From Methanocorpusculum sp. (GTDB lineage Archaea; Halobacteriota; Methanomicrobia; Methanomicrobiales; Methanocorpusculaceae), in assembly GCA_030539595.1 (NCBI GenBank), contig JAUNXW010000049.1, positions 1 through 10,522 on the forward strand: DNA of 10,522 bases, given 5' to 3'. Under the pieces are notes generated by a model. It did no database searches. It was not told the DNA's origin and saw only the letters and a program-made list of their open reading frames with translations. A program made the position numbers and the translations under genes. Of this stretch, positions 5,795-10,522 are shown in pieces. Position 1 is the first letter of the stretch. Each line of letters starts with the position of its first letter.

Positions 5795-6102
5795 GGGACA
5801 CGTTTTCGGTTGGAAGCGCATATCCGATCTTTCCTGTATACTCCTTCTCCACCCCGCAACCCTGCAGGCGCCGTGCGTCTGCGGTGAGGTCTGCTCCCTT
5901 CCGGGCCTGAACCGGTGCCCGCAGCAGTAAGCGAGTTTATCCCTCCGGATAAACCCATCTTATCCACCGACCTTGCAGGACAAGATATCAACGTCGGAAA
6001 TATACAATATTGAAAGGACTGACTCAGCCGTCCTCAAACTTCGTCCCCTGCGTATTGACAGTTTCAGGTAACAGGTTACGCCAAGCAACCCGGACTAGTC
6101 CC
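5794..6102 (-). ncRNA. ffs: Archaeal SRP (7S) RNA
   Basis: This is the RNA core of the signal recognition particle, which with SRP19 and SRP54 delivers nascent secreted and membrane proteins to the membrane. Reading the minus strand, the 5' domain (GGACTAGTCCGGG, then CTTGGCG, ACCTGAAACTGTC and ATACGCAGGGG) follows the archaeal 7S pattern. Helix 6 (5935-5954) is a perfect eight-base stem GTTTATCC/GGATAAAC capped by GGAG, the SRP19 site. Helix 8 (about 5880-5926) has GGTTCAGG, a GGAA cap and GGGAGCAG, the universal SRP54 site. Two long strands fit helix 5, including TGTATA/TATACA. GGGAC (6098-6102) can pair with GTCCC (5795-5799) as helix 1, giving about 309 nt, a normal archaeal length. The 5' end is fairly secure. 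The 3' end is inferred from that pairing and the following T5. Confidence 0.93.
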
Positions 6103-6134
6103 ATTATATAATGATTCTTTGAAAGGATAAAACG
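6103..6134 (-). promoter_or_regulatory. Candidate TATA elements of the SRP RNA gene
   Basis: On the minus strand, CGTTTTATCC (6125-6134) is centred about 27 bases before the SRP RNA 5' end, the standard spacing for an archaeal TATA box. A stronger-looking ATTATATAAT (6103-6112) directly abuts the RNA 5' end. It is too close to direct initiation at 6102 and would initiate about 20 bases inside the RNA. The first is therefore preferred. Confidence 0.45.
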
Positions 6135-6153
6135 TTGCGGGTTTGAAGGTTGA

Positions 6154-6168
6154 AAAAATCTCAAAAAA
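6154..6168 (-). terminator. Double T6 terminator after the CAU tRNA
   Basis: The minus strand directly after the tRNA discriminator base reads TTTTTT, GAGA, TTTTTT. Two closely spaced T-runs without a hairpin are the typical archaeal terminator form for tRNA genes. Confidence 0.55.
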
Positions 6169-6240
6169 TGGGCCCGGAGGGGTTCGAACCCACGACCACC
6201 CGGTTATGAGCCGGGCGCTCCACCACTAAGCTACAGGCCC
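6169..6240 (-). tRNA. tRNA with CAU anticodon (tRNA-Ile2 or elongator tRNA-Met)
   Basis: A complete 72-base cloverleaf is present. The acceptor stem is GGGCCTG/CGGGCCC with discriminator A. The D stem is GCTT/GAGC, the anticodon stem is CCCGG/CCGGG with loop CTCATAA (anticodon CAT), the variable loop is five bases, and the T loop is TTCGAAC. CCA is not encoded. The T stem (GTGGG/CCCTC) has one T-T mismatch. It is not the initiator, since archaeal initiator tRNAs begin AGC and have a GGG/CCC anticodon stem. The GGGCC start, A discriminator and GC-rich anticodon stem resemble archaeal tRNA-Ile2, whose C34 is modified to agmatidine by TiaS to read AUA. Methanogen elongator tRNA-Met usually begins GCC. 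Ile2 is favoured, but not proven by sequence alone. Confidence 0.93.
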
Positions 6241-6420
6241 GCGTTTGTGTGAGAAGTTACATAAAATGAAAATTTGGACACCGTCCAACTTCTCGAAAGA
6301 AATTTGTTCCCTTGCAGAAGAACATATCATATTTGGCATACGGCTAAATAAAGATATGGTTTTGATGCTTCTGTGTTTCGGAGTTTATCAAACAGCCTTA
6401 GCTATAGGATTTTGAAACAC
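6241..6420. other. Spacer between the two tRNA genes
   Basis: About 180 bases are without a gene. Apart from the candidate TATA box of the CAU tRNA and a T-run ending the Asn tRNA transcript, I see no reading frame, repeat or RNA fold here. Each tRNA appears to have its own promoter and terminator. Confidence 0.5.
6260..6268 (-). promoter_or_regulatory. Candidate TATA box of the CAU tRNA gene
   Basis: CATTTTATG on the minus strand is centred about 24-25 bases before the mature tRNA 5' end. This is the expected position of an archaeal box A when transcription starts at or near the mature end. Confidence 0.4.
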
Positions 6421-6428
6421 AAAAAAAA
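6421..6428 (-). terminator. T8 terminator after tRNA-Asn
   Basis: Eight consecutive T on the minus strand begin seven bases after the tRNA-Asn discriminator base, a typical archaeal tRNA terminator. Confidence 0.6.
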
Positions 6429-6434
6429 CCTAAG

Positions 6435-6507
6435 CGCCGCCAACAGGACTCGAACCTGTGACATTCTGGTTAACAGCCAGACACTCTACCAACTGAGTTA
6501 TGGCGGC
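6435..6507 (-). tRNA. tRNA-Asn (GTT)
   Basis: A full 73-base cloverleaf is present. The acceptor stem is GCCGCCA/TGGCGGC with discriminator G, as usual for archaeal tRNA-Asn. The D arm has ACTCAGTTGGTAGAGT, the anticodon stem is TCTGG/CCAGA with loop CTGTTAA (anticodon GTT), and the T loop is TTCGAGT. CCA is not encoded. I found no strong TATA box 25 bases upstream. Confidence 0.96.
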
Positions 6508-6580
6508 CAAAGATATTTGCCTAATTAGATAGGTTTAGGTATGTATTAAAGATTATTATTTTGAAATCAAAATTGACGCC

Positions 6581-6865
6581 TCAGTTCCGGTGAAGAGCCT
6601 CAAGAGATTCTATTAATTTATCAAGGTCTGCATCGAAATTTTTCAGCATCTCATACGCTTTCGGTGTCGCAACAGCTCCTGCAGGAGTTGCTTTAATATA
6701 CTGCATCTGCTCAAGAATACGCAGTGAATACCTGATTCGGTGCTGAGGCTGGGATAATTCTTCCGTCAGCTTCATAATTCCTATCGGACCTATTTTTGCA
6801 ACAACACGCATCACTGCCAGATGTCTTTGAAGAAGTTCAACCTCTCCGGATAATTTATCAAGCAT
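6581..6865 (-). CDS. Small winged-helix DNA-binding protein
   Basis: The 94-residue protein is mostly helical. Residues about 15-65 fit a winged-helix domain: a helix around LLQRHLAVMRVVAKIG, then GPIGIMKLTEELSQ and PQHRIRYSLRILEQM as the helix-turn-helix and recognition helix, and a beta wing around YIKATPAGAVATPKAY. It ends in a charged helix (DADLDKLIESLEALH) that could dimerise. This resembles the small archaeal transcription regulators of the ArsR/MarR-like group. A metal or ligand site is not visible. Its ATG overlaps the stop codon of the membrane-protein gene upstream by one base (TAATG), and GGAG lies ten bases upstream, so the two are translated as a unit. A role in controlling its own operon is possible but is inference. 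Confidence 0.8.
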   Translation of the reverse strand: MLDKLSGEVELLQRHLAVMRVVAKIGPIGIMKLTEELSQPQHRIRYSLRILEQMQYIKATPAGAVATPKAYEMLKNFDADLDKLIESLEALHRN

Positions 6866-7221
6866 TATTTATCATCTCCATTGGACTTATCATCCTCTTC
6901 AAGCATTTCGGCACGAAGTTCCGCGCGAATTCTTTCGCGTTCCTGTTCCTTCTCGGCTTTGAGTTTTGCAAGCCTCTCTTCTTTCGTTGTTCCGTGAATA
7001 TCAAGCCATGCCTTCGTTGATTTATATTTGGGTATGAAAGCCGCCAAAGCAATCAGTGAAATCGCCGCGCAGGCAATCACAACGAAAATCTTTGGCTCCC
7101 ACGTTGAAGGAGGAATAAACCAGAACAGAACTGCCGCTGCCGCGCAGAAGATAATCACGTTCAAAAGCAGAACACAAACCGTGAACTTTCCTTTGAACTG
7201 AGCCAGCTCTTTATCGTCCAT
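6865..7221 (-). CDS. Two-span membrane protein with charged C-terminal coiled coil
   Basis: I do not recognise the family. The 118-residue product has two hydrophobic spans (about residues 13-36 and 44-63) joined by a short loop containing WFIPPSTWEP. It then has a long cytoplasmic tail (about 75-118) extremely rich in Lys, Glu and Arg (KEERLAKLKAEKEQERERI), predicted to form a helix or coiled coil and ending in an acidic cluster. There is no signal peptide cleavage site. It is the first gene of a two-gene unit with the winged-helix protein. A TATA-like GTAATATTTATCC lies on the minus strand about 25-35 bases before the ATG, and no Shine-Dalgarno is evident, suggesting a very short leader. 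The tail might serve protein-protein contacts. Confidence 0.8.
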   Translation of the reverse strand: MDDKELAQFKGKFTVCVLLLNVIIFCAAAAVLFWFIPPSTWEPKIFVVIACAAISLIALAAFIPKYKSTKAWLDIHGTTKEERLAKLKAEKEQERERIRAELRAEMLEEDDKSNGDDK

Positions 7222-7288
7222 TATAATAAAGTCGGTTTCGCAGGGATAAATATTACTTCTATTAAAGACTCAATTATGTAAGATAACA
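7222..7288. promoter_or_regulatory. Divergent promoter region of the membrane/wHTH unit and the peptidase
   Basis: The 67-base gap separates divergent start codons. ATAAATATTAC (about 7246-7256) is nearly symmetrical. It can act as the TATA box of the minus-strand unit, and either it or CTATTAAAG (7259-7267) can act for the peptidase. Neither gene has a clear Shine-Dalgarno sequence, so short-leader or leaderless transcripts are likely. Confidence 0.4.
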
Positions 7289-8422
7289 ATGAAAAGTCTT
7301 GTCAGAAAATTAACTGAAAATAATTGTGATGCATATGTTTCATACGATTCGTTTCGAAATGCCGATATGCGTTATCTTGCAGGATTTTCGGCATACGACC
7401 CGTATTTTTACGTTTTTAAAAATGACGGGAACTCATATATTATTGTCTCTTCAATGGAAGAACTGCGTGCGCGAAGGGAATCGTCATGTAACGTGTTAAC
7501 AAGGAGCGCGCTAAATCTTAACAGTCTTCTTCAGGAATTTGATGCGGAAACAGCTTCGGCAAAAATGATTGCGAATTTTGCTGGCGAAAGAATTTTAGTT
7601 CCTTCGTCGATGCCTGTCGGTTTTGCTAAGGCTCTTGAGAAATTTGCGGAAGTTGTTGTTGATGACGGAACTGTTGAAAAAATCAGGAGCATTAAGACTG
7701 CGGATGAGATTGATAAAATAAAACACGCGCAGGAGATTAACGAGATTGTTCTGGATAAGGTCATCGGCATAATTAAAAATTCCGTGTCTGATAACTTGGG
7801 TGCACTGTTTCTTGAAAACGGCGAGCCGCTTACTTCCGAATATCTGAAAGAAGTTACCCATTCAGCCTACAGACATTACGGGTTTGATGATGAGGATATT
7901 ATTATTTCCTGCGGAAAAGATACGGCTCTTCCTCATGCGAAGGGAAGCGGACAGTTTTATGCAAACGAACCTATTGTTCTGGATTTTTTCCCGCGTGATT
8001 TGAAGATGGGATATTTTTCCGATATGACGAGGACTGTTTCTAAAGGTAAGCCGTCTGAGGAGATTGTTAAGATTTACAATACAGTTCATGAAGCTAAGGA
8101 GCTCGCTGTTTCTATGATTCGTCCCGGGATTTCGGGCGCTGATGTTCATAATGCGGTTGTGGATTTTTTTAAGGGGAGAGGTTATGAGACCGCTGGAAAT
8201 TCAGGTTTCATTCACAGTCTCGGACACGGTGTGGGTCTTGAGATTCATGAAGCGCCGTCTCTTTCTGTTTTCGGTAAGGAGTTGAAGGAAGGACATGTTG
8301 TAACGGTTGAACCGGGACTTTATTATCCCGGAATCGGAGGTGTGAGGCTTGAAGATATGGGAGTTGTTACAAAGGACGGGTTTGAGAGATTTACGAAGTT
8401 TGAGGAAAGGCTTGTTCTCTGA
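7289..8422 (+). CDS. M24-family Xaa-Pro peptidase
   Basis: The 377-residue protein is a cytoplasmic metallopeptidase of the Xaa-Pro dipeptidase/aminopeptidase (PepQ/PepP) group, which removes residues next to proline during peptide turnover. The N-terminal creatinase-like domain spans about 1-135. The catalytic pita-bread domain begins near KIRSIKTADEIDKI (131-144). All five metal ligands are visible: D232 (VLDFFPRD), D245 (YFSDMTRT), H313 (HSLGHGVGLEIHE), E341 (VEPGLY) and E355 (GVRLEDM). H320 matches the substrate-binding His. Length is normal for the family. The ATG at 7289 gives the expected N-terminus, and no ribosome binding site is evident. No signal peptide is present. Whether it acts on dipeptides or longer peptides cannot be told from sequence. 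It appears to be a single-gene transcript ending at the T-rich site after the stop. Confidence 0.93.
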   Translation: MKSLVRKLTENNCDAYVSYDSFRNADMRYLAGFSAYDPYFYVFKNDGNSYIIVSSMEELRARRESSCNVLTRSALNLNSLLQEFDAETASAKMIANFAGERILVPSSMPVGFAKALEKFAEVVVDDGTVEKIRSIKTADEIDKIKHAQEINEIVLDKVIGIIKNSVSDNLGALFLENGEPLTSEYLKEVTHSAYRHYGFDDEDIIISCGKDTALPHAKGSGQFYANEPIVLDFFPRDLKMGYFSDMTRTVSKGKPSEEIVKIYNTVHEAKELAVSMIRPGISGADVHNAVVDFFKGRGYETAGNSGFIHSLGHGVGLEIHEAPSLSVFGKELKEGHVVTVEPGLYYPGIGGVRLEDMGVVTKDGFERFTKFEERLVL

Positions 8423-8435
8423 GCTGAAAACAACC

Positions 8436-8455
8436 CTCATTTGAGTTTATTTTTG
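8436..8455 (+). terminator. Weak hairpin and T-run after the peptidase gene
   Basis: CTCA-TT-TGAG forms a short four-base stem followed by TTTATTTTT, about 14 bases after the peptidase stop codon. The T-run alone could suffice for archaeal termination. Confidence 0.4.
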
Positions 8456-8700
8456 ATAATTGGTCTTCTGAACGAGATGTAAGCGATGTTTTCAGATGAT
8501 GAAACACCTTATCCTTTGAAGAAAGCGGTTTAAAACCGGTCTGTGTAAGCCAATAGAGTTTCCGGATATGATAATATCGTTCGTGTTAGTTTTATCGTTT
8601 TTGTGCGGTTTGCAGGATACAGATGCTCTGTGTTTGTCTGAGCGGATTTTTTCATGATTCAAAAACTTATAGTTTTCTCTTTGCCTCATCAGCGATATTA
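8456..8700. other. Intergenic region with no convincing gene
   Basis: Between the peptidase terminator and the rubredoxin promoter I find no frame with a plausible start or composition. The only open stretch (8492-8689, minus) has a Lys/Asn/His-rich product without any family resemblance. A small palindrome CGGTTTAAAACCG (about 8526-8538) is the only visible structure. It might be an operator or a chance match. Confidence 0.4.
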
Positions 8701-8703
8701 TTA

Positions 8704-8715
8704 ATCTATAAAAAA
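8704..8715 (+). promoter_or_regulatory. TATA box of the rubredoxin-FprA operon
   Basis: TCTATAAAAAAT lies about 45-55 bases before the rubredoxin ATG in an extremely AT-rich stretch. It matches the archaeal box A pattern and predicts initiation near 8735, just before the GGAG element at 8741. A second AT-rich candidate (ATAATATAAT, about 8720-8730) cannot be excluded. Confidence 0.5.
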
Positions 8716-8757
8716 TAATAATAATATAATCTAATTCAAAGGAGTTAGTGGTAAAAA

Positions 8758-8913
8758 ATGGACAAATACATTTGCACTGTATGCGGATACACCTACGACC
8801 CCGAAAAAGGCGCAGGATTTACAATCCCTAAAGGAACAGCATTCGAAGACTTACCGGCAACATGGAAATGCCCCATCTGCGGCGCAGACAAATCTAAATT
8901 CAAAAAGGTGTAA
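8758..8913 (+). CDS. rub: Rubredoxin
   Basis: This 51-residue protein is a one-iron electron carrier. The four iron ligands are in two standard knuckles, C6-T-V-C9-G-Y and C38-P-I-C41-G-A. The aromatic core residues Y4, Y11, Y13, F29 and W36 and the GFTIPKGTAFEDLP segment are typical. Length is normal for the family. GGAG at 8741-8744 lies 13 bases before the ATG, a longer spacing than usual. Only six bases separate its stop from fprA, so the two are surely co-transcribed. In related systems rubredoxin passes electrons to flavodiiron proteins or to peroxide- and superoxide-reducing enzymes. Methanogen FprA can take electrons directly from F420H2, so the exact partner here is inferred. Confidence 0.95.
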   Translation: MDKYICTVCGYTYDPEKGAGFTIPKGTAFEDLPATWKCPICGADKSKFKKV

Positions 8914-8919
8914 GCCTAA

Positions 8920-10104
8920 ATGGCAGCTCGTGAGATTTGCAAAAATATCTACTCTGTTGGAATCATCAATTGGGACTTAAGATATTTTGATGCTATTATG
9001 CCTACACCGAGAGGAAGCAGCTACAACTCATATCTTGTAAAAGGAACTGAAAAATCAGCCCTTGTAGACACAGGTGAGCCTCATGGAGAGGCGGATTTCA
9101 TCACAAATCTCATGAGGCTTGAACAGGATTCACTTGACTACATAGTCTGTCTTCACGCAGAACAGGATCACTCAGGGATGCTTCCGCTGCTTCTTGAAGT
9201 TTATCCTATGGCAAAAGTTGTCACGAACGAAACCTGCAAAGGTCTCTTAATGGCAATGCACCATCTGGAAGAACTTGAAGAGCGGTTCATCGTTGTCGGA
9301 AACGAAGAAACTCTTTCGCTCGGCGACAAGACATTTAAGTTCTATCTGACCCCTTGGGTTCACTGGCCCGACACAATGTTTGCGGAAGTTATCGAAGATA
9401 AAATTCTGTTCACATCGGATTTCCTCGGAACTCATTACGCATCTGAAACACTGTTTCAAAATGATGAGTCGCCGGATTATCTTGAAGCTGCAAAGCGTTA
9501 CTATGCGGCAATCATGATGCCGTTTAGAACATCCGTTCAGGAATATCTTGCACTTGTCGATAAAATTGCACCGAAGTTCATCGGTCCGTCTCACGGACCT
9601 GTTCTGAAACTTCCGGCAAAAATTATTGACCTCTACAAAGACTGGTCAAGCGACAAGCCGAAGAATGTCGTGGTTGTTGCCTATGTTTCAATGCACGGAA
9701 GCACGGAAACTATGGTGAGAATTCTGGTTGATGACCTGATTCAAAAAGGTGTTCCCGTTCACCAGTATAATCTGCTTGAAACCGACACAGGTGTTTTGGG
9801 CAGTGCTATTGTTGATGCGGCAACCATTATTCTTGCAACACCGACCGTTTTGTTCGGACCTCACCCGATAGCCGTTAACGCGGCTTATCTGGTTCGCGCA
9901 CTTCGCCCGAAGGTGAAATACATCAGTGTAATCGGTTCATACGGATGGGGAACCAATGCGGTTAACTATCTCGGAGAAATGCTTTCACCACTCGGCGCGG
10001 AAGTTCTTGAACCTGTTTACATTAAAGGCCTGCCCGATGAAACAGACATGCAGGCTCTTCATAAACTTGCAGACACCATTGAAGAAAAACATAAGGAACT
10101 CTGA
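8920..10104 (+). CDS. fprA: F420H2 oxidase FprA (flavodiiron protein, O2-reducing)
   Basis: The 394-residue protein is a class A flavodiiron protein. Residues 1-245 form a metallo-beta-lactamase fold with a diiron site: H79, E81, D83 and H84 in HAEQDHSG, H148 in PWVHWPD, D167 in LFTSDFLG and H225 in GPSHGP, all ligands present. Residues 249-394 are a flavodoxin domain with the FMN phosphate loop SMHGST (257-262) and the SYGWG segment. Methanogen members oxidise reduced coenzyme F420 and reduce O2 fully to water without releasing superoxide, protecting the oxygen-sensitive methanogenic enzymes. There is no C-terminal rubredoxin domain, but a separate rubredoxin gene lies six bases upstream. 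GGTG, at the end of that gene, is the likely ribosome binding site, nine bases before the ATG. A nitric-oxide-reducing role is possible for the family, but the methanogen context favours O2. Confidence 0.95.
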   Translation: MAAREICKNIYSVGIINWDLRYFDAIMPTPRGSSYNSYLVKGTEKSALVDTGEPHGEADFITNLMRLEQDSLDYIVCLHAEQDHSGMLPLLLEVYPMAKVVTNETCKGLLMAMHHLEELEERFIVVGNEETLSLGDKTFKFYLTPWVHWPDTMFAEVIEDKILFTSDFLGTHYASETLFQNDESPDYLEAAKRYYAAIMMPFRTSVQEYLALVDKIAPKFIGPSHGPVLKLPAKIIDLYKDWSSDKPKNVVVVAYVSMHGSTETMVRILVDDLIQKGVPVHQYNLLETDTGVLGSAIVDAATIILATPTVLFGPHPIAVNAAYLVRALRPKVKYISVIGSYGWGTNAVNYLGEMLSPLGAEVLEPVYIKGLPDETDMQALHKLADTIEEKHKEL

Positions 10105-10126
10105 AGAGTTCTTTTTTTTCTTTTTT
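10096..10126 (+). terminator. Intrinsic-type terminator overlapping the fprA stop codon
   Basis: GAACTC (10096-10101), loop TGAA and GAGTTC (10106-10111) form a perfect six-base stem, followed by T8, C and T6. The loop contains the TGA stop codon. A hairpin plus T-run like this is unusually bacterial-looking, but the T-runs alone would end an archaeal transcript. Confidence 0.7.
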
Positions 10127-10189
10127 AAAATTTTAAAAACTGCGGAAAAATACGAGCCTCATCTTTTCTGAAAAAATTGTAATGAAACT

Positions 10190-10392
10190 GTCCAATGGTC
10201 GATTCATATATCCTTACTTTGACAGTTAATATTTTTGCTTACTAAATATTTGACGGATGAGTAAAAACAAGGTTAATCTGTTCTTGGATTTATGATATCA
10301 TATTTTGATTGATTTGTTTGAAGCATTGAATAGGAACACATCCCAAAAATATTTTTGAACTGTCAAATTATATCGAATCCAATTCTTGAAAA
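10190..10392. repeat. Imperfect fold-back (inverted) repeat in the non-coding right end
   Basis: TTTGACAGTTAATATTTTTG (10218-10237) is matched in inverse orientation by CAAAAATATTTTTGAACTGTCAAA (10344-10367) in two pieces, with a four-base gap. The similarity continues weakly outward, with GATTCATATAT at 10201-10211 against the inverse of ATATCGAATC near 10370-10379. Near the centre lies a perfect palindrome TATGATATCATA (10291-10302). The structure could be a decayed miniature mobile element, an operator set for a gene beyond the window, or a structured RNA. Confidence 0.45.
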
Positions 10393-10522
10393 AAATTCAT
10401 GAACCTGAACAGTACTTCACTAATTTTCTTAGACTAAGTTTTTTGCTTCGCTACGCTTATCGCTTCACTCAGCGTTGATATGAATTTATTAGAAGTTCGG
10501 CTCACTTCGTTCACCTCACAAA
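10393..10522. other. Non-coding tail with CGCT/CACTTCG-like short repeats
   Basis: No gene is visible up to the window edge. The stretch 10444-10475 repeats variants of GCTTCGCT, TACGCTTATCGCTTCACTC, and 10495-10515 has CGGCTCACTTCGTTCACC. These short quasi-repeats differ in base composition from the AT-rich surroundings. Their role is unknown. Confidence 0.3.

Noticed and set aside
5786..5821. Longer mdh start at ATG 5821
   Set aside because: The extra residues (MRFQPKTCPVFT) come from the SRP RNA 3' region, precede a Rossmann strand that should begin the protein, and have no ribosome binding site.
5645..5887. Plus-strand ORF of 80 codons across the mdh start and SRP RNA
   Set aside because: It is antisense to two well-supported genes and has no family resemblance.
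5638..5991. Minus-strand ORF of 117 codons covering the SRP RNA
   Set aside because: It lies over the SRP RNA helices and the 5' part of mdh in another frame. The translation is low-complexity (Gly/Arg-rich) because of the conserved RNA sequence.
6858..7052. Minus-strand ORF of 64 codons within the two-span membrane protein gene
   Set aside because: It is a shifted frame of the membrane-protein gene. The alternative frame has TM spans and a coupled downstream start.
8492..8689. Minus-strand ORF of 65 codons between the peptidase and rubredoxin genes
   Set aside because: The product is Lys/Asn/Arg/His-rich without family features or ribosome binding site. It is more likely a chance open frame.
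9956..10171. Plus-strand ORF of 71 codons at the end of fprA
   Set aside because: It is a shifted frame of fprA that runs through the terminator T-run (FFFFFF).

Overview
The window looks like a chromosomal segment of a methanogenic archaeon, most likely of the order Methanomicrobiales. The evidence is an archaeal-type SRP (7S) RNA with a GGAG-capped helix 6, archaeal tRNAs without encoded CCA, TATA-type promoters, several short-leader or leaderless genes, an F420H2-oxidase-type flavodiiron protein beside a rubredoxin, an archaeal malate dehydrogenase, and a surface protein ending in an archaeosortase-type anchor. The exact genus cannot be read from the sequence. There is no IS element, CRISPR array or clear phage gene.

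Layout. Positions 1-673 hold a multi-span membrane protein on the + strand that may begin before the window. Positions 698-970 hold a doubtful small minus-strand ORF. Positions 1005-3375 (minus) hold one large secreted, cell-surface beta-helix protein in three reading-frame pieces. One break is a run of ten C at its extreme 5' end and the other is a single missing base near 2593. A divergent PEBP-family protein (3484-3942, minus) shares a 51-bp promoter region with an RNase HI-TrmO fusion (3994-4830, plus). That fusion converges on malate dehydrogenase (4835-5785, minus). The mdh start codon lies about ten bases beyond the apparent end of the SRP RNA gene (about 5794-6102, minus). Two minus-strand tRNAs follow: one with a CAU anticodon (6169-6240) and tRNA-Asn (6435-6507). 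A translationally coupled pair, a winged-helix protein and a two-span membrane protein (6581-7221, minus), diverges from an M24-family Xaa-Pro peptidase (7289-8422, plus). After 335 bases without a gene come rubredoxin and FprA (8758-10104, plus), ending in an intrinsic-type terminator. The last 400 bases have no gene but contain an imperfect fold-back repeat.

How the genes fit together. Most are housekeeping functions: protein targeting, translation and tRNA modification, central carbon metabolism, peptide turnover and oxygen defence. Rubredoxin plus FprA form an oxygen-reducing module of the kind strict anaerobes use. The accessory-looking part is the surface protein. A homopolymer tract sits between its best start codon and its signal peptide, which is the arrangement expected of slipped-strand phase variation, although sequencing error or gene decay could look the same. 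Other points worth attention are the RNase HI-TrmO fusion, the abutment of SRP RNA and mdh, the CAU tRNA that resembles tRNA-Ile2, and the right-end inverted repeat.
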